Below are positions 49,356-62,312 of a stretch of DNA of 64,000 nucleotides, in pieces. Each line of letters begins with the position of its first letter. Position 1 is the stretch's first letter. Location: the NCBI RefSeq assembly GCF_030815865.1, contig NZ_JAUSXI010000001.1, positions 4,836,001 to 4,900,000 of the forward strand, read 5' to 3'. The notes under the pieces are model-generated. The model saw only the letters and a program-made list of their open reading frames with translations. It was not told the origin of the DNA and did not search any database. Source of the stretch: Arthrobacter globiformis. GTDB lineage: Bacteria > Actinomycetota > Actinomycetes > Actinomycetales > Micrococcaceae. The translations under genes were made by a program, and so were the position numbers.

Positions 49356-50911
49356 GGCCTTCTCCAGGTGCGTCCGTCGCGGGCTAGCAGCTCATCGGCC
49401 GAGGCCGGGCCCCAGCTGCCGGGCGCGTACGGCTCGGGCTGTTCACCCAGCCCGGCCCAGTACTCTTCGAAGGGGTCCAGGATCTTCCAGGACAGCTCCA
49501 CTTCCTCGTGCCGCGGGAACAGCGGCGGCTCACCCAGGAGCACGTCCAGGATCAGCCGTTCGTAGGCTTCGGGGCTGGACTCGGTGAACGAGTGCCCGTA
49601 ACCGAAGTCCATGGTCACGTCCCGGACTTCCATCTGGGTGCCGGGGACCTTGGACCCGAACCGGATCGTCGCGCCCTCGTCGGGCTGGACCCGGATCACC
49701 ACCGCGTTCTGCCCGAAATCATCATCGCCGTGGTCACGGAACAGCAGGTTCGGTGCCCGCTTGAACACCACCGCGATCTCCGTCACCCGCCGGCCCAGCC
49801 GTTTCCCGGCGCGCAGGTAGAACGGCACCCCGTTCCAGCGCCTCGTGTTGATGTCCACCCGGATCGCGGCATAGGTTTCGGTGGTGGAGTCGGCCGGGAT
49901 GCCCTCCTCCTCCAGGTACCCCTGCACCTGCTCCCCGCCCTGCCACCCGCCGGCGAACTGGCCGCGGGCCGAATGCGTGGACAGGTCCTCCGGGAGCCGC
50001 ACGGCAGCGAGGACCTTTTCCTTCTCCGCCCGCAGGTCATCGGCGTTGAACGAGATCGGCTCCTCCATCGCCGTCAAAGCCAGCAGCTGCAGCAGATGGT
50101 TCTGGATCACGTCCCGGGCCGCGCCCACCCCGTCGTAATACCCGGCACGGCCGCCGGTGCCGATGTCCTCGGCCATGGCGATCTGCACATGGTCCACGTA
50201 GTTCGCGTTCCACAGCGGCTCGAACAACTGGTTCGCGAACCGCAGCGCCAGGATGTTCTGCACCGTCTCCTTACCCAGATAATGATCGATCCGGAACACC
50301 GCGTCCTGCGGGAACACCGACTCCACAATGTCGTTCAGCTGCCGCGCGGACTCGAGGTCATGCCCGAACGGCTTCTCGATCACCACCCGCCGCCACTTCT
50401 CACCCTCGGCCTGCGCCAAACCGTGTTTGGACAGCTGCCGGCAGACCTGCTCGAACGCCTTCGGCGGGATCGAGAGGTAGAACGCGTGGTTCCCGCGGGT
50501 GCCGCGGTTCCCGTCGAGTTCCCTGATCGTCTCGCCGAGCCGCTCAAAGGCCGCATCGTCATCGAACGCGCCCTGCACGAAGCGGATGCCCTCGGAGAGC
50601 TGGTTCCAGACCGCCTCATCAAACGGCGTCCTGGCGTACGCCTTCACGGCGTCCTTCACCTCGGCGGCGAAATCCTCGTTGTCCCAGTCCCGCCGGCCGA
50701 AACCCACCAACGCGAAACTCGGCGGCAACAGGCCACGGTTGGCAAGGTCATACACGGCAGGCATGAGCTTCTTACGGGCCAGATCCCCCGTGACTCCGAA
50801 GAGCACAAGCGAGGACGGCCCGGCAATCCGGTTCAGCCGCCGGTCCCGCGGATCCCGCAAAGGATTCCCGGACCGGCCCGCTGACCTTCTGCCGTTCAAA
50901 GTATCTGGCAT
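49352..50911 (-). CDS. zwf: glucose-6-phosphate 1-dehydrogenase
   Basis: 519 residues. NADP-binding VLFGVTGDLARKKLMPA near residue 35-52, VVIEKPFGHDLESARQLN, catalytic RIDHYLGKETVQNILALRFAN. Normal family length. Operon zwf-opcA. In this region it may supply ribulose 5-phosphate for formaldehyde fixation; a palindrome like those of hxlB and ino1 lies upstream (51051-51068). Confidence 0.95.
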   Translation of the reverse strand: MPDTLNGRRSAGRSGNPLRDPRDRRLNRIAGPSSLVLFGVTGDLARKKLMPAVYDLANRGLLPPSFALVGFGRRDWDNEDFAAEVKDAVKAYARTPFDEAVWNQLSEGIRFVQGAFDDDAAFERLGETIRELDGNRGTRGNHAFYLSIPPKAFEQVCRQLSKHGLAQAEGEKWRRVVIEKPFGHDLESARQLNDIVESVFPQDAVFRIDHYLGKETVQNILALRFANQLFEPLWNANYVDHVQIAMAEDIGTGGRAGYYDGVGAARDVIQNHLLQLLALTAMEEPISFNADDLRAEKEKVLAAVRLPEDLSTHSARGQFAGGWQGGEQVQGYLEEEGIPADSTTETYAAIRVDINTRRWNGVPFYLRAGKRLGRRVTEIAVVFKRAPNLLFRDHGDDDFGQNAVVIRVQPDEGATIRFGSKVPGTQMEVRDVTMDFGYGHSFTESSPEAYERLILDVLLGEPPLFPRHEEVELSWKILDPFEEYWAGLGEQPEPYAPGSWGPASADELLARDGRTWRRP

Positions 50912-51050
50912 GGTTAATTCAGTGCCTTAGCTCTCAGTGGCGGACGCGCGCGCAGTTGCGGATGCGGCAAGGCGCAGTTGGCCACAGGGTATTTGCTCTA
51001 AGGCTGTCATCTGCCCTGGTAGCGCTCCACCACCAAACCGGGCGGCGCCA

Positions 51051-51068
51051 CCCATCCTTTAGGATGGG
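51051..51068 (-). promoter_or_regulatory. palindrome upstream of zwf
   Basis: CCCATCC-TTTA-GGATGGG, perfect 7-bp arms, 140 bases before the zwf start. Same form as the hxlB and ino1 sites (CCYAYCC-N4-GGRTRGG), but without the flanking similarity these two share. Confidence 0.45.
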
Positions 51069-51127
51069 CGCGCTTCACGACCGAGAGGCAACGTCCCGCC
51101 GTCGTCGTCGCCAGGTAACAACAAGCG

Positions 51128-51835
51128 CTAGGCTGCGAACAGTGCCGTCCGCACGGCCTTCTCAAAGCCGTCGACGTGAACGCGGGCCAGTTCCGCGGCC
51201 TGGGCCTCGTCCCCTTTGATCACTGCTTCAAGCAGGTCGACGTGCTCATGCACGTGCCGGGAAAGATTTGGCAGCCGGTCCAGCACCATGCACCAGATGC
51301 GCGTCGCGAGATTGTCGTAGCGGATCAGGACGTCTTCCAGGTGCGGGTTCGCTGCTGCAGCATAAATTCCCTGGTGCACCCTGGCGTCTAGCCGCAACGT
51401 CTCCACCACAGATGCGCTGTCCACGTCGAAGGACTCCACTTCCTCCACGATGAGGCGGAGACGCTCCCGCGCTGCGGCGGTGGCCACCCGGGCGGCACGG
51501 GCGGCAGCAAGGGGCTCCAGCTGGGCCCTGATTTCCGAAATGAACGCTAGGTCCGTGACCTCCACACGTGTTGCGAAAGTACCGCGCCTTGGATAAGTCA
51601 CAACGAGCCGGTCCACTTCAAGCCGTTTTAGCGCTTCCCTGATCGGAGTGCGCCCGACGCCGAGCTCCTTTGCAAGCCCCTCGTCGTACAGCGGATCGCC
51701 AGGCCGGATCTCCAGGGTCAGCAGGCTGTCGCGGATCCGTTCATAGGCCACATCGGCCAGGGACCTCGAACCTCCGGCCTCCGTCACCGCCAAAGCTTCA
51801 AACGCCACCGCTCCGCCTCTCCTGTGGGCCAACAT
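51128..51835 (-). CDS. GntR/FadR-type regulator (copy 2)
   Basis: 235 residues from ATG 51835; GTG 51808, which has GGAGAGG upstream, is a good alternative (226 residues). Winged helix with GVGRTPIREALKRLEVDRLVVTYPRRGTFAT and FCD domain with RLDARVHQGIY and HVHEHVDLLEAV. Very similar to the regulator at 31808, including the recognition helix, so both probably bind TGATATATCA. Divergent from purU2. Confidence 0.88.
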   Translation of the reverse strand: MLAHRRGGAVAFEALAVTEAGGSRSLADVAYERIRDSLLTLEIRPGDPLYDEGLAKELGVGRTPIREALKRLEVDRLVVTYPRRGTFATRVEVTDLAFISEIRAQLEPLAAARAARVATAAARERLRLIVEEVESFDVDSASVVETLRLDARVHQGIYAAAANPHLEDVLIRYDNLATRIWCMVLDRLPNLSRHVHEHVDLLEAVIKGDEAQAAELARVHVDGFEKAVRTALFAA

Positions 51836-51842
51836 CTGACTA

Positions 51843-51893
51843 TTGACCTCATTCGCTCACCAGTATACGCTTTCCATCACTGCTGATATATCA
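51843..51893 (+). promoter_or_regulatory. purU2-dmg promoter with TGATATATCA operator
   Basis: TTGACC (51843-51848) and TACGCT (51866-51871) with 17-base spacing; the perfect palindrome TGATATATCA (51884-51893) follows 12 bases later, and TATATATC recurs just downstream near 51908. Located between divergent GntR and purU2. Confidence 0.65.
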
Positions 51894-51929
51894 ATAAGGT
51901 TATCAACTATATATCTAAAGGATTTCGAT

Positions 51930-52844
51930 ATGACCGTTGTGGACACACCCACAGAAACCCGGCCGGCTCCGCAGACCGCAGCCTCCGGAGAAACCAAAAC
52001 CGGCAAGTTCGTACTCACACTGTCGTGTGTCGAACGTGCCGGCATCGTGCAGGCAGTAACCACGTTCCTTTTCGAACGCGGATTCAACATCGAAGAGCAC
52101 CAGCAGTTCGACGACGGCCTCCGCCAGACCCTGCACCTGCGCACGGCCTTCTCGGGTGCGACGGAACACGATCTGCAGACTCTCGAAGAGGAGTTCCGCC
52201 CCATCGCGGAACGCTTTGACATGAAGTTCAACGTCCACGACGAGACCAAGCACCGCATTCTGGTCATGGTGTCGAAGTTCGGGCACTGCCTGAACGACCT
52301 GATTTTCCGCTGGCGTGGCGGCAGCCTTGGCGGGGACCTGGCGCTGGTGGTTTCCAACCACGAAACGCACCGGGCAATGGCCGAGGCTGCCGGCCTTCCG
52401 TTCATTTACATCCCCGTGACCCCGGAAACCAAGCAGGACGCCGAGCGGCGTCTGCTGGAGCTCGTGGACGAGTACGACATCGACCTCGTGGTCCTGGCCC
52501 GGTATATGCAGGTGCTTTCCGATGACCTGTGCCGGTCCCTCGAGGGCAGGGCCATCAACATCCACCACTCGTTCCTGCCGGGGTTCAAGGGCGCACGCCC
52601 CTACCACCAGGCCTACGACCGCGGCGTCAAGCTTGTGGGCGCAACGGCCCACTACGTCACCGCCGACCTTGATGAGGGCCCGATCATCGAGCAGGAAGTC
52701 ATCCGGGTCGACCACACATATGGACCGGGCACCCTCTCCACCATCGGACAGGACGCCGAAGCCCTCGCCCTGTCCCGCGCTGTGCGCTGGCACTGCCAAC
52801 ACCGGGTACTGCTGGACCAGACCAGCACAATCGTCTTCCGCTAA
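51930..52844 (+). CDS. purU: formyltetrahydrofolate deformylase (copy 2)
   Basis: 304 residues from ATG 51930 (AAAGGA upstream). ACT domain (LTLSCVERAGIVQAVTTFLF) then formyltransferase domain with MVSKFGHCLNDLIFRWRGG, INIHHSFLPGFKGARP and DLDEGPII (catalytic Asn/His/Asp positions). First gene of the dimethylglycine operon; the PurU step hydrolyses the formyl-THF made by FolD and the cyclohydrolase, giving formate for the dehydrogenase in the same cluster. Confidence 0.93.
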   Translation: MTVVDTPTETRPAPQTAASGETKTGKFVLTLSCVERAGIVQAVTTFLFERGFNIEEHQQFDDGLRQTLHLRTAFSGATEHDLQTLEEEFRPIAERFDMKFNVHDETKHRILVMVSKFGHCLNDLIFRWRGGSLGGDLALVVSNHETHRAMAEAAGLPFIYIPVTPETKQDAERRLLELVDEYDIDLVVLARYMQVLSDDLCRSLEGRAINIHHSFLPGFKGARPYHQAYDRGVKLVGATAHYVTADLDEGPIIEQEVIRVDHTYGPGTLSTIGQDAEALALSRAVRWHCQHRVLLDQTSTIVFR

Positions 52845-57000
<4,156 letters not shown>

Positions 57001-57004
<4 letters not shown>

Positions 57005-57249
57005 CCGAGGCAGTCATGGCGCGCAGCACCGCGCCTCAGCCCACCAGCACCAAGGTCGTGGCGGACTGGAACGCGCTCATGCCAGGCGATTTCGTCACCG
57101 TGCTGGAGTCGTACACGGTTCCCCACAGCGGCTGGATCGACGACGTGACCGAGGATGGCCGCATCGTTTGGCTGCTTCTGGCCTTCGGGGGCGGCCGTCG
57201 CATGTTCTTCCGCGAGGACGGCGACATCATCACGGTCGAAGTTCCCTAG
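57001..57249 (+). CDS. 82-residue conserved-context hypothetical protein
   Basis: Starts in an ATGA overlap with folD and ends 47 bases before the formate dehydrogenase ATG, so it is clearly part of the operon. After a 20-residue polar lead, residues 24-82 look like a small beta barrel (PGDFVTVLESY, GWIDDVTEDGRIVWLLL, RRMFFREDGDIITVEV). No Cys or metal motif. Could be a folate- or Mo-enzyme accessory; not recognised. Confidence 0.65.
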
Positions 57250-57296
57250 TCAACGCACGCCCTCATTGCCCGGCAAAAGGATTTAAGGAAGAGCCA

Positions 57297-59663
57297 ATGG
57301 CGTCTAAAGCCCCACGCGAGAACATCGACGAGTCAAAGCTGACCGTCAGCAAGCCCAAAACCAAGGCCGTGGGCATCCCCGCGGTGGCCAACGCCCTGAA
57401 AATCTCGCTGGAGCAGATGGGTCCCCTGCGCAGCGTCCAGACGCTGATGGCCGTCAACCAGATCGACGGGTTTGACTGCATGGGCTGCGCCTGGCCGGAA
57501 CATGAGAAGCGCAATGCGGCCGAATTCTGCGAGAACGGTGCGAAGGCGGTGGCGGAGGAAGCTACCCGCCGCCGTGTCAGCCCGGAGTTTTTCGCCACGC
57601 ATTCCGTCGCCGAGCTGAAGACACGCGATGACTACTGGCTGGGGCAGCAGGGAAGGCTGACCCACCCGATGGTCCTGGATGAGGGCGCAACCCACTACAG
57701 GCCCATCGACTGGGACGACGCCCTGGAGCTCATCGCCCAGGAACTCAGGGACATGGACCACCCCGACCAGAGCGTTTTCTACACTTCCGGACGGACTTCC
57801 AACGAGGCGGCGTTCGTGTACCAGCTGCTCGTCCGCGGCGTGGGCACGAACAACCTCCCGGACTGTTCAAACATGTGCCACGAGTCCTCCGGGTCCGCAC
57901 TGGTGGAGACCATAGGCATTGGCAAGGGTTCTGTCAGCCTGAAGGACCTGGAGACGGCATCCCTCATCTTCGTGGCGGGCCAGAACCCGGGCACGAACCA
58001 CCCGCGCATGCTCAGTGCCCTGGAGAAGGCAAAGAAAAACGGCGCCGCAATCGTATCCGTCAATCCGCTCCCCGAGGCCGGGCTCCTGCACTTCGAGAAC
58101 CCGCAGACCGTCGTGGGAACGCTGGTGGGCACGCAGCTGACTGATGACTTCCTGCAGATCAGGGCCGGCGGCGACCAGGCACTCTTCCAAGGCCTCGGGA
58201 AATACCTGCTGGACGCAGAACGTGCCGGCAGGAACACCCCTGGCCTGTCCACGGTTTTTGACCATGACTTCATCAGCAACCATACGGTGGGCCTCGAGTC
58301 ATACCTTTCGCAGCTGGAACAGGTGCAGTGGGACGACATAGTCGAGGCGACCGGCCTGACCATGGAACAGATCAACGCCACCGGTGAACGGCTCCTGGCG
58401 TCAGGCTCCACCATCGTCTGCTGGGCCATGGGCCTGACGCAGCACAAGCACTCAGTCCCCACCCTGCGCGACGTCGTCAATGTCCTGCTGCTGCAGGGCA
58501 ACATCGGCAAGCCCGGAGCGGGAGTCTGTCCGGTTCGCGGACACTCCAATGTCCAGGGCGACCGGACCATGGGCATCTTCGAACGGATGCCCGAGAGCTT
58601 CCACGACCGGCTGGACCAGGAATTCCAGTTCCATTCGCCGCGGGCGCACGGCTACGACACCGTCGCCGCAATCCGGGCAATGCGTGACGGCAAGGTCAGG
58701 CTGTTCATGGGCATGGGCGGGAACTTCGTGCGGGCGGCTCCGGACTCGGATGCCACCGAGAAGGCCCTTGCCAATACCCGGCTGACCGTGCAGATCTCGA
58801 CGAAACTGAATCATTCGCACCTGTCGACAGGAAAGCGCGCCCTGATCCTCCCAACGCTGGGCCGCACCGAGAGGGACACCCAGCGGTCCGGTGACCAGAG
58901 GGTCACCGTGGAGGATTCCATGAGCGCAGTTCATGCGTCCCGTGGCCGGCTCAAGCCCGCCAGCGAGCACCTGATGTCCGAGGTGGCCATCGTCTGCAAC
59001 CTCGCGCACAGGGTGTTCACGGACGCCAATGGCCAGCCCCGTCCCAACACGCCGGTGGCGGACTGGCTCTCGCTCCGGGACGACTATTCCCTGGTCAGGA
59101 AGCACATCGAGGCCGCCATCGATGGCTTTGAGAATTTCGAGGAGAGAATCCAGCACCCCGGCGGCTTCGTTCTGCCCCACCCGCCACGGGACAACAGGGA
59201 ATTCAAGACCCTGTCGGGCAAGGCGCACTTCACGTCCAATGCCCTGGAGTACCTTCGGGTTCCCCCCGGCCGGCTGATCCTGCAGACCCTGCGTTCCCAC
59301 GACCAGTACAACACCACGATCTACGGAAAGGACGACCGGTACCGTGGAATCCACGGCGGCCGGCGCGTGGTGCTGGTCAGCGAGGCGGACATCGCCGAGC
59401 TGGGCTATGCCGACGGCGACATGGTGGACCTGGTTTCAGAGTTCCGGGGCACAGAACGCAGGGCGGAGAACTTCCGGATCGTGGGCTACTCGACGCCGAA
59501 GGGGTGCGCAGCCGCGTACTACCCGGAAACCAACGTCCTGGTGCCGCTGGACTCCGTGGCCGACACCAGTGGAACCCCAACGTCCAAGTCCGTCGTCGTC
59601 CGGCTGGAACCGGCAGGAGTTAAGGCAGGGGAAAATAAGATGCTTGCAACCCTTCCGCACTGA
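57297..59663 (+). CDS. FdhF/YdeP-type molybdopterin formate dehydrogenase
   Basis: 788 residues from ATG 57297. The open frame runs further upstream in folD's shadow; the chosen start has AAGGAAG nearby. Molybdopterin oxidoreductase: DGFDCMGCAWPE (short CxxC of the Fe-S site), TSGRTSNEAAFVYQLLVRGVGTNNLPDCSNMCHE, WAMGLTQHKH, GNIGKPGAGVCPVRGHSNVQGDRTMG, and a C-terminal molybdopterin-dinucleotide domain. YdeP-group enzymes are formate-dehydrogenase-like but often uncharacterised. fdhD and moeA-like genes downstream support a Mo formate dehydrogenase. Confidence 0.87.
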   Translation: MASKAPRENIDESKLTVSKPKTKAVGIPAVANALKISLEQMGPLRSVQTLMAVNQIDGFDCMGCAWPEHEKRNAAEFCENGAKAVAEEATRRRVSPEFFATHSVAELKTRDDYWLGQQGRLTHPMVLDEGATHYRPIDWDDALELIAQELRDMDHPDQSVFYTSGRTSNEAAFVYQLLVRGVGTNNLPDCSNMCHESSGSALVETIGIGKGSVSLKDLETASLIFVAGQNPGTNHPRMLSALEKAKKNGAAIVSVNPLPEAGLLHFENPQTVVGTLVGTQLTDDFLQIRAGGDQALFQGLGKYLLDAERAGRNTPGLSTVFDHDFISNHTVGLESYLSQLEQVQWDDIVEATGLTMEQINATGERLLASGSTIVCWAMGLTQHKHSVPTLRDVVNVLLLQGNIGKPGAGVCPVRGHSNVQGDRTMGIFERMPESFHDRLDQEFQFHSPRAHGYDTVAAIRAMRDGKVRLFMGMGGNFVRAAPDSDATEKALANTRLTVQISTKLNHSHLSTGKRALILPTLGRTERDTQRSGDQRVTVEDSMSAVHASRGRLKPASEHLMSEVAIVCNLAHRVFTDANGQPRPNTPVADWLSLRDDYSLVRKHIEAAIDGFENFEERIQHPGGFVLPHPPRDNREFKTLSGKAHFTSNALEYLRVPPGRLILQTLRSHDQYNTTIYGKDDRYRGIHGGRRVVLVSEADIAELGYADGDMVDLVSEFRGTERRAENFRIVGYSTPKGCAAAYYPETNVLVPLDSVADTSGTPTSKSVVVRLEPAGVKAGENKMLATLPH

Positions 59664-59693
59664 TATATCTTTACGATATATTTGGAATATCAG
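59660..59693 (+). promoter_or_regulatory. TGATATATC/ATATCAG operator-like region
   Basis: CTGATATATC (59660-59669) overlaps the formate dehydrogenase stop, and GATATATT then AATATCAG (59686-59693) follow, giving CTGATAT and ATATCAG half-sites 20 bases apart. Same half-sites as the GntR operators. Confidence 0.5.
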
Positions 59694-59736
59694 CGTGACC
59701 GCCGACAGTGCGGGCCCAGCCCGCCAAGGGCATAGA

Positions 59737-59826
59737 GCTGTTTCGTTTCCCGTAAACGGTGTTTCGGAGGCCTGAAATACCTGGGGAGGTAAGCGCCGGA
59801 GCACCGCTTTCGGGAAACGAAACAGC
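59737..59826 (+). ncRNA. long hairpin leader upstream of moeA-like gene
   Basis: Perfect 16-bp outer stem (59737-59752 with 59811-59826). Inside it CGGTG/CACCG (59757-59761 with 59802-59806) and TACCT-GGGG-AGGTA (59778-59791) also pair, giving a long extended hairpin. It could be an RNA leader or a miniature inverted-repeat element. Confidence 0.5.
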
Positions 59827-59905
59827 AGCGGCAGGCATGTCTTTTAGGACGTCGCGCCAGGCGGGACGACAGCCCGGCAACCATCCAACGAGGGGACGAC
59901 CAGTG
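59827..59905 (+). ncRNA. possible SAM-type riboswitch fragment
   Basis: The segment AGCCCGGCAACCATCCAACG (59871-59890) is like the core of SAM-I/SAM-IV riboswitches, and GACGACCAG precedes the GTG start. The pseudoknot helix expected in SAM-IV is not evident. Overlap of GAGGGG (the ribosome-binding site) with this segment would allow translation control. Weak call. Confidence 0.25.
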
Positions 59906-61195
59906 GTAGCTCTAGCCCTTCAAACCGTCAACAGGTCCGGCGGGGATGGCGGGCGGGCCGCTCACGGGGAGCACACTTGGGCGGAAGCACGCCGTCTGGC
60001 TTTCGACTGCGCCAGCCCCCTTGGACCGGAGCGTATCCCGCTTGGGGAGGCGAACGGCAGAACCTTGGCGGCCGACGTCGTCGCGCTGCAGGAGATGCCC
60101 CACTACGCTTCATCCGCCATGGACGGCTGGACGGTTAGCGGTGACGGCCCCTGGACATTGACGGAACCGGGAAAGCCCCTCCGCAACGGAGAGGCCAGCC
60201 CTGTCGTCACAGGTGGGGTCATACAGCCAGGTTCCCAGGCGGTGCTCCGTGTTGAGAGCGGACGGCTTGCAACGGACGCGGGCGGCCGGGCCATATTGCT
60301 GGTGGGAGACGGGGCCTCCCCGGGCGAACCCCGCCCGGGCCAGCACATCCGCAGGTCGGGCGAGGAAGCGGCAGCCGGCGAGGTGCTGATCCCTGCCGGG
60401 ACGGCGTTGAACCCTGCGCATATCGCCCTGGCCGCCGTCGCCGGCTTCGACCAGTTGACAGTGCGCGGCAAGCCACTGGTCAAGATGCTGGTCACCGGCT
60501 CTGAGGTGGTCACGGCCAGAATCCCGGCACCGGGACAGGTCAGGGACGCCTTCGGGCCACAGCTCAGCACAGTCATCCAAATGCTTGGGGGTGTCCCGGG
60601 GCCACTGGTCCGGATCGGGGACTCCTACGAGGAATGGCTCACGGCACTGGGTGCCGCCGAAGCGCCGATGGGACAGTGGCCCGACGTCGTGGTGACCACC
60701 GGTGGTACAGGGCGCTCGGGCGCTGACCATTTCCGGAATGCCGTGGTAGCGCTCGGCGGGCGACTCCTTATCGACGGCATCGCCATGCGGCCCGGCCACC
60801 CTGCCGCCCTGGGCAAACTGCCCAACGGGCGGTTCGTCCTCGGGCTTCCCGGCAACCCGCTCGCCGCCCTCATGGCGCTCTTCACCGTTGGCGGTCCGCT
60901 GCTGGCCGCCCTCGGCCACCAGCCGATGCCCGGCATCAGCCGGGTGCCGTGCGGCACCACCATCGACGCCCACCGTGCGTCCACCCGGCTCATGCCTTTC
61001 CGCTGGGTCAAGGACCTGGCGACTCCCGCCCACTACACCGGCCCCGGGATGATGCGCGGACTGGCCACCGCCGACGGCGTCATGGTGGTTCCGTCCCGCG
61101 GCGTTCAGTTGGGTGAGCCGGTTCCGGCATTTGCGCTCCCCTGGCGCCCGGAGCTTCGGCCGCCGCTTCCCGGCAAATTGATCTGGGAGGATTAG
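59903..61195 (+). CDS. moeA: MoeA-like molybdopterin molybdenumtransferase
   Basis: 430 residues from GTG 59903 (GAGGGG upstream; earlier in-frame starts cross the hairpin leader). Inserts molybdate into adenylated molybdopterin. EANGRTLAADVVA, PHYASSAMDGWTV, and VVVTTGGTGRSGADHF with LPGNPLAALMALF match MoeA domains III-IV. Sits between the formate dehydrogenase and fdhD genes, a set for one Mo enzyme. Confidence 0.88.
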   Translation: MVALALQTVNRSGGDGGRAAHGEHTWAEARRLAFDCASPLGPERIPLGEANGRTLAADVVALQEMPHYASSAMDGWTVSGDGPWTLTEPGKPLRNGEASPVVTGGVIQPGSQAVLRVESGRLATDAGGRAILLVGDGASPGEPRPGQHIRRSGEEAAAGEVLIPAGTALNPAHIALAAVAGFDQLTVRGKPLVKMLVTGSEVVTARIPAPGQVRDAFGPQLSTVIQMLGGVPGPLVRIGDSYEEWLTALGAAEAPMGQWPDVVVTTGGTGRSGADHFRNAVVALGGRLLIDGIAMRPGHPAALGKLPNGRFVLGLPGNPLAALMALFTVGGPLLAALGHQPMPGISRVPCGTTIDAHRASTRLMPFRWVKDLATPAHYTGPGMMRGLATADGVMVVPSRGVQLGEPVPAFALPWRPELRPPLPGKLIWED

Positions 61196-61198
61196 GCA

Positions 61199-62092
61199 AT
61201 GGCACGCATGACCCAGCGACGGAAGGTCCACCGCTACCTGCTGGACGGCTCCGAAGCCGCCATGGAATATCCTGTGCGGCTGCGCGAAGACGTGCTGGCG
61301 GCGGAGGAACCGCTGGAAATCCGCTTCGGAAACCTGTCCTTTGCCGTGACCATGCGGACCCCCGGCGATGACTTTGACCTCGTTGCGGGTTTTCTCGTCT
61401 CGGAAGGCATCATCGCCAGCCAGGCGGATCTCGTTTCGCTGCGCTTCTGCGCCGGCGAGGACGAAACCGGCAGGCAGACGTTCAATGTGGTCGAAGCGCA
61501 GTTCCGTCCCGGCCTGGCACTGCCGGACACCGGCAGGCACGTTTACACGTCAAGCTCCTGCGGCATCTGCGGCAGCACATCCATCGAGGCCGTCCGCAAG
61601 ACCCTCACCTACGACGTGCACGGGGACCAGCTGCGCGTGCCGATCGACGTCATAGCGCGTCTGCCCGAACAACTGCGCGAAGCCCAGGCGCTTTTCGACA
61701 AGACCGGCGGCGTCCACGCAGCAGGGCTGTTCAAGATCGGTGACCGGGGCGAAGCGGAGCTGCTTTGCCTCCGCGAGGACGTGGGCCGGCACAATGCCGT
61801 GGACAAGGTGATCGGTTGGGCGCTGCGCGAAGGGCTTCTGCCGTTGCGCGGAACCGTCCTGCAGGTCTCGGGCAGGGCGTCATTCGAGCTCGTGCAAAAG
61901 GCTGCCCTCGCCGGCATCCCGGTTCTGGCCGCGGTCAGCGCACCCTCAAGCCTGGCAGCGGACCTCGCCGCCGACACCGGTGTAACCCTTGTGGGCTTCA
62001 GCCGGGGCAAGAGCCTCAACGCGTATGTGGGCCAGGAAAGGCTGGTACCCCCACCAGCGGCTCCTGCGCTAACGAGCCCCAAAATCGGCTGA
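61199..62092 (+). CDS. fdhD: formate dehydrogenase accessory sulfurtransferase FdhD
   Basis: 297 residues. Transfers sulfur to the Mo cofactor of formate dehydrogenase. Cys121 and Cys124 in SSSCGICGS are the sulfur-carrier pair; LREDVGRHNAVDKVIG and QVSGRASFELVQKAALAGIPVLAAVSAPSSLA are FdhD signatures. Four bases after moeA. It shows that the molybdoenzyme at 57297 is formate-dehydrogenase-like. Confidence 0.95.
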   Translation: MARMTQRRKVHRYLLDGSEAAMEYPVRLREDVLAAEEPLEIRFGNLSFAVTMRTPGDDFDLVAGFLVSEGIIASQADLVSLRFCAGEDETGRQTFNVVEAQFRPGLALPDTGRHVYTSSSCGICGSTSIEAVRKTLTYDVHGDQLRVPIDVIARLPEQLREAQALFDKTGGVHAAGLFKIGDRGEAELLCLREDVGRHNAVDKVIGWALREGLLPLRGTVLQVSGRASFELVQKAALAGIPVLAAVSAPSSLAADLAADTGVTLVGFSRGKSLNAYVGQERLVPPPAAPALTSPKIG

Positions 62093-62109
62093 CATTCCAG
62101 ATAGCTTCA

Positions 62110-62158
62110 GGAACCCCGCCACGGCACAGTGACCCGTTCACAGCCGCGGCGGGGTTCC
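62110..62158 (+). terminator. terminator after fdhD
   Basis: 11-bp stem (62110-62120 with 62148-62158), large loop with minor internal pairing, then ATGTTTCC. Confidence 0.55.
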
Positions 62159-62312
62159 ATGTTTCCGGGATTCCCTGCGTCCGGGGAATAAGCGCTGTGT
62201 TCAGGAAGATGACGCCCGTGTGTCCGACGCAGTCTAGGATCAGACGTGTGAAGCAGGCGGGATGGTGCAAAGCCTGGCGGCTGGTCACGGCGACAACATG
62301 GGAGCACCTCTG

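Noticed and set aside
59827..59905. Confident SAM-IV riboswitch
   Set aside because: Only the GGCAACC-type core and the end sequence match. The expected pseudoknot stem is missing, so only a weak candidate is listed.
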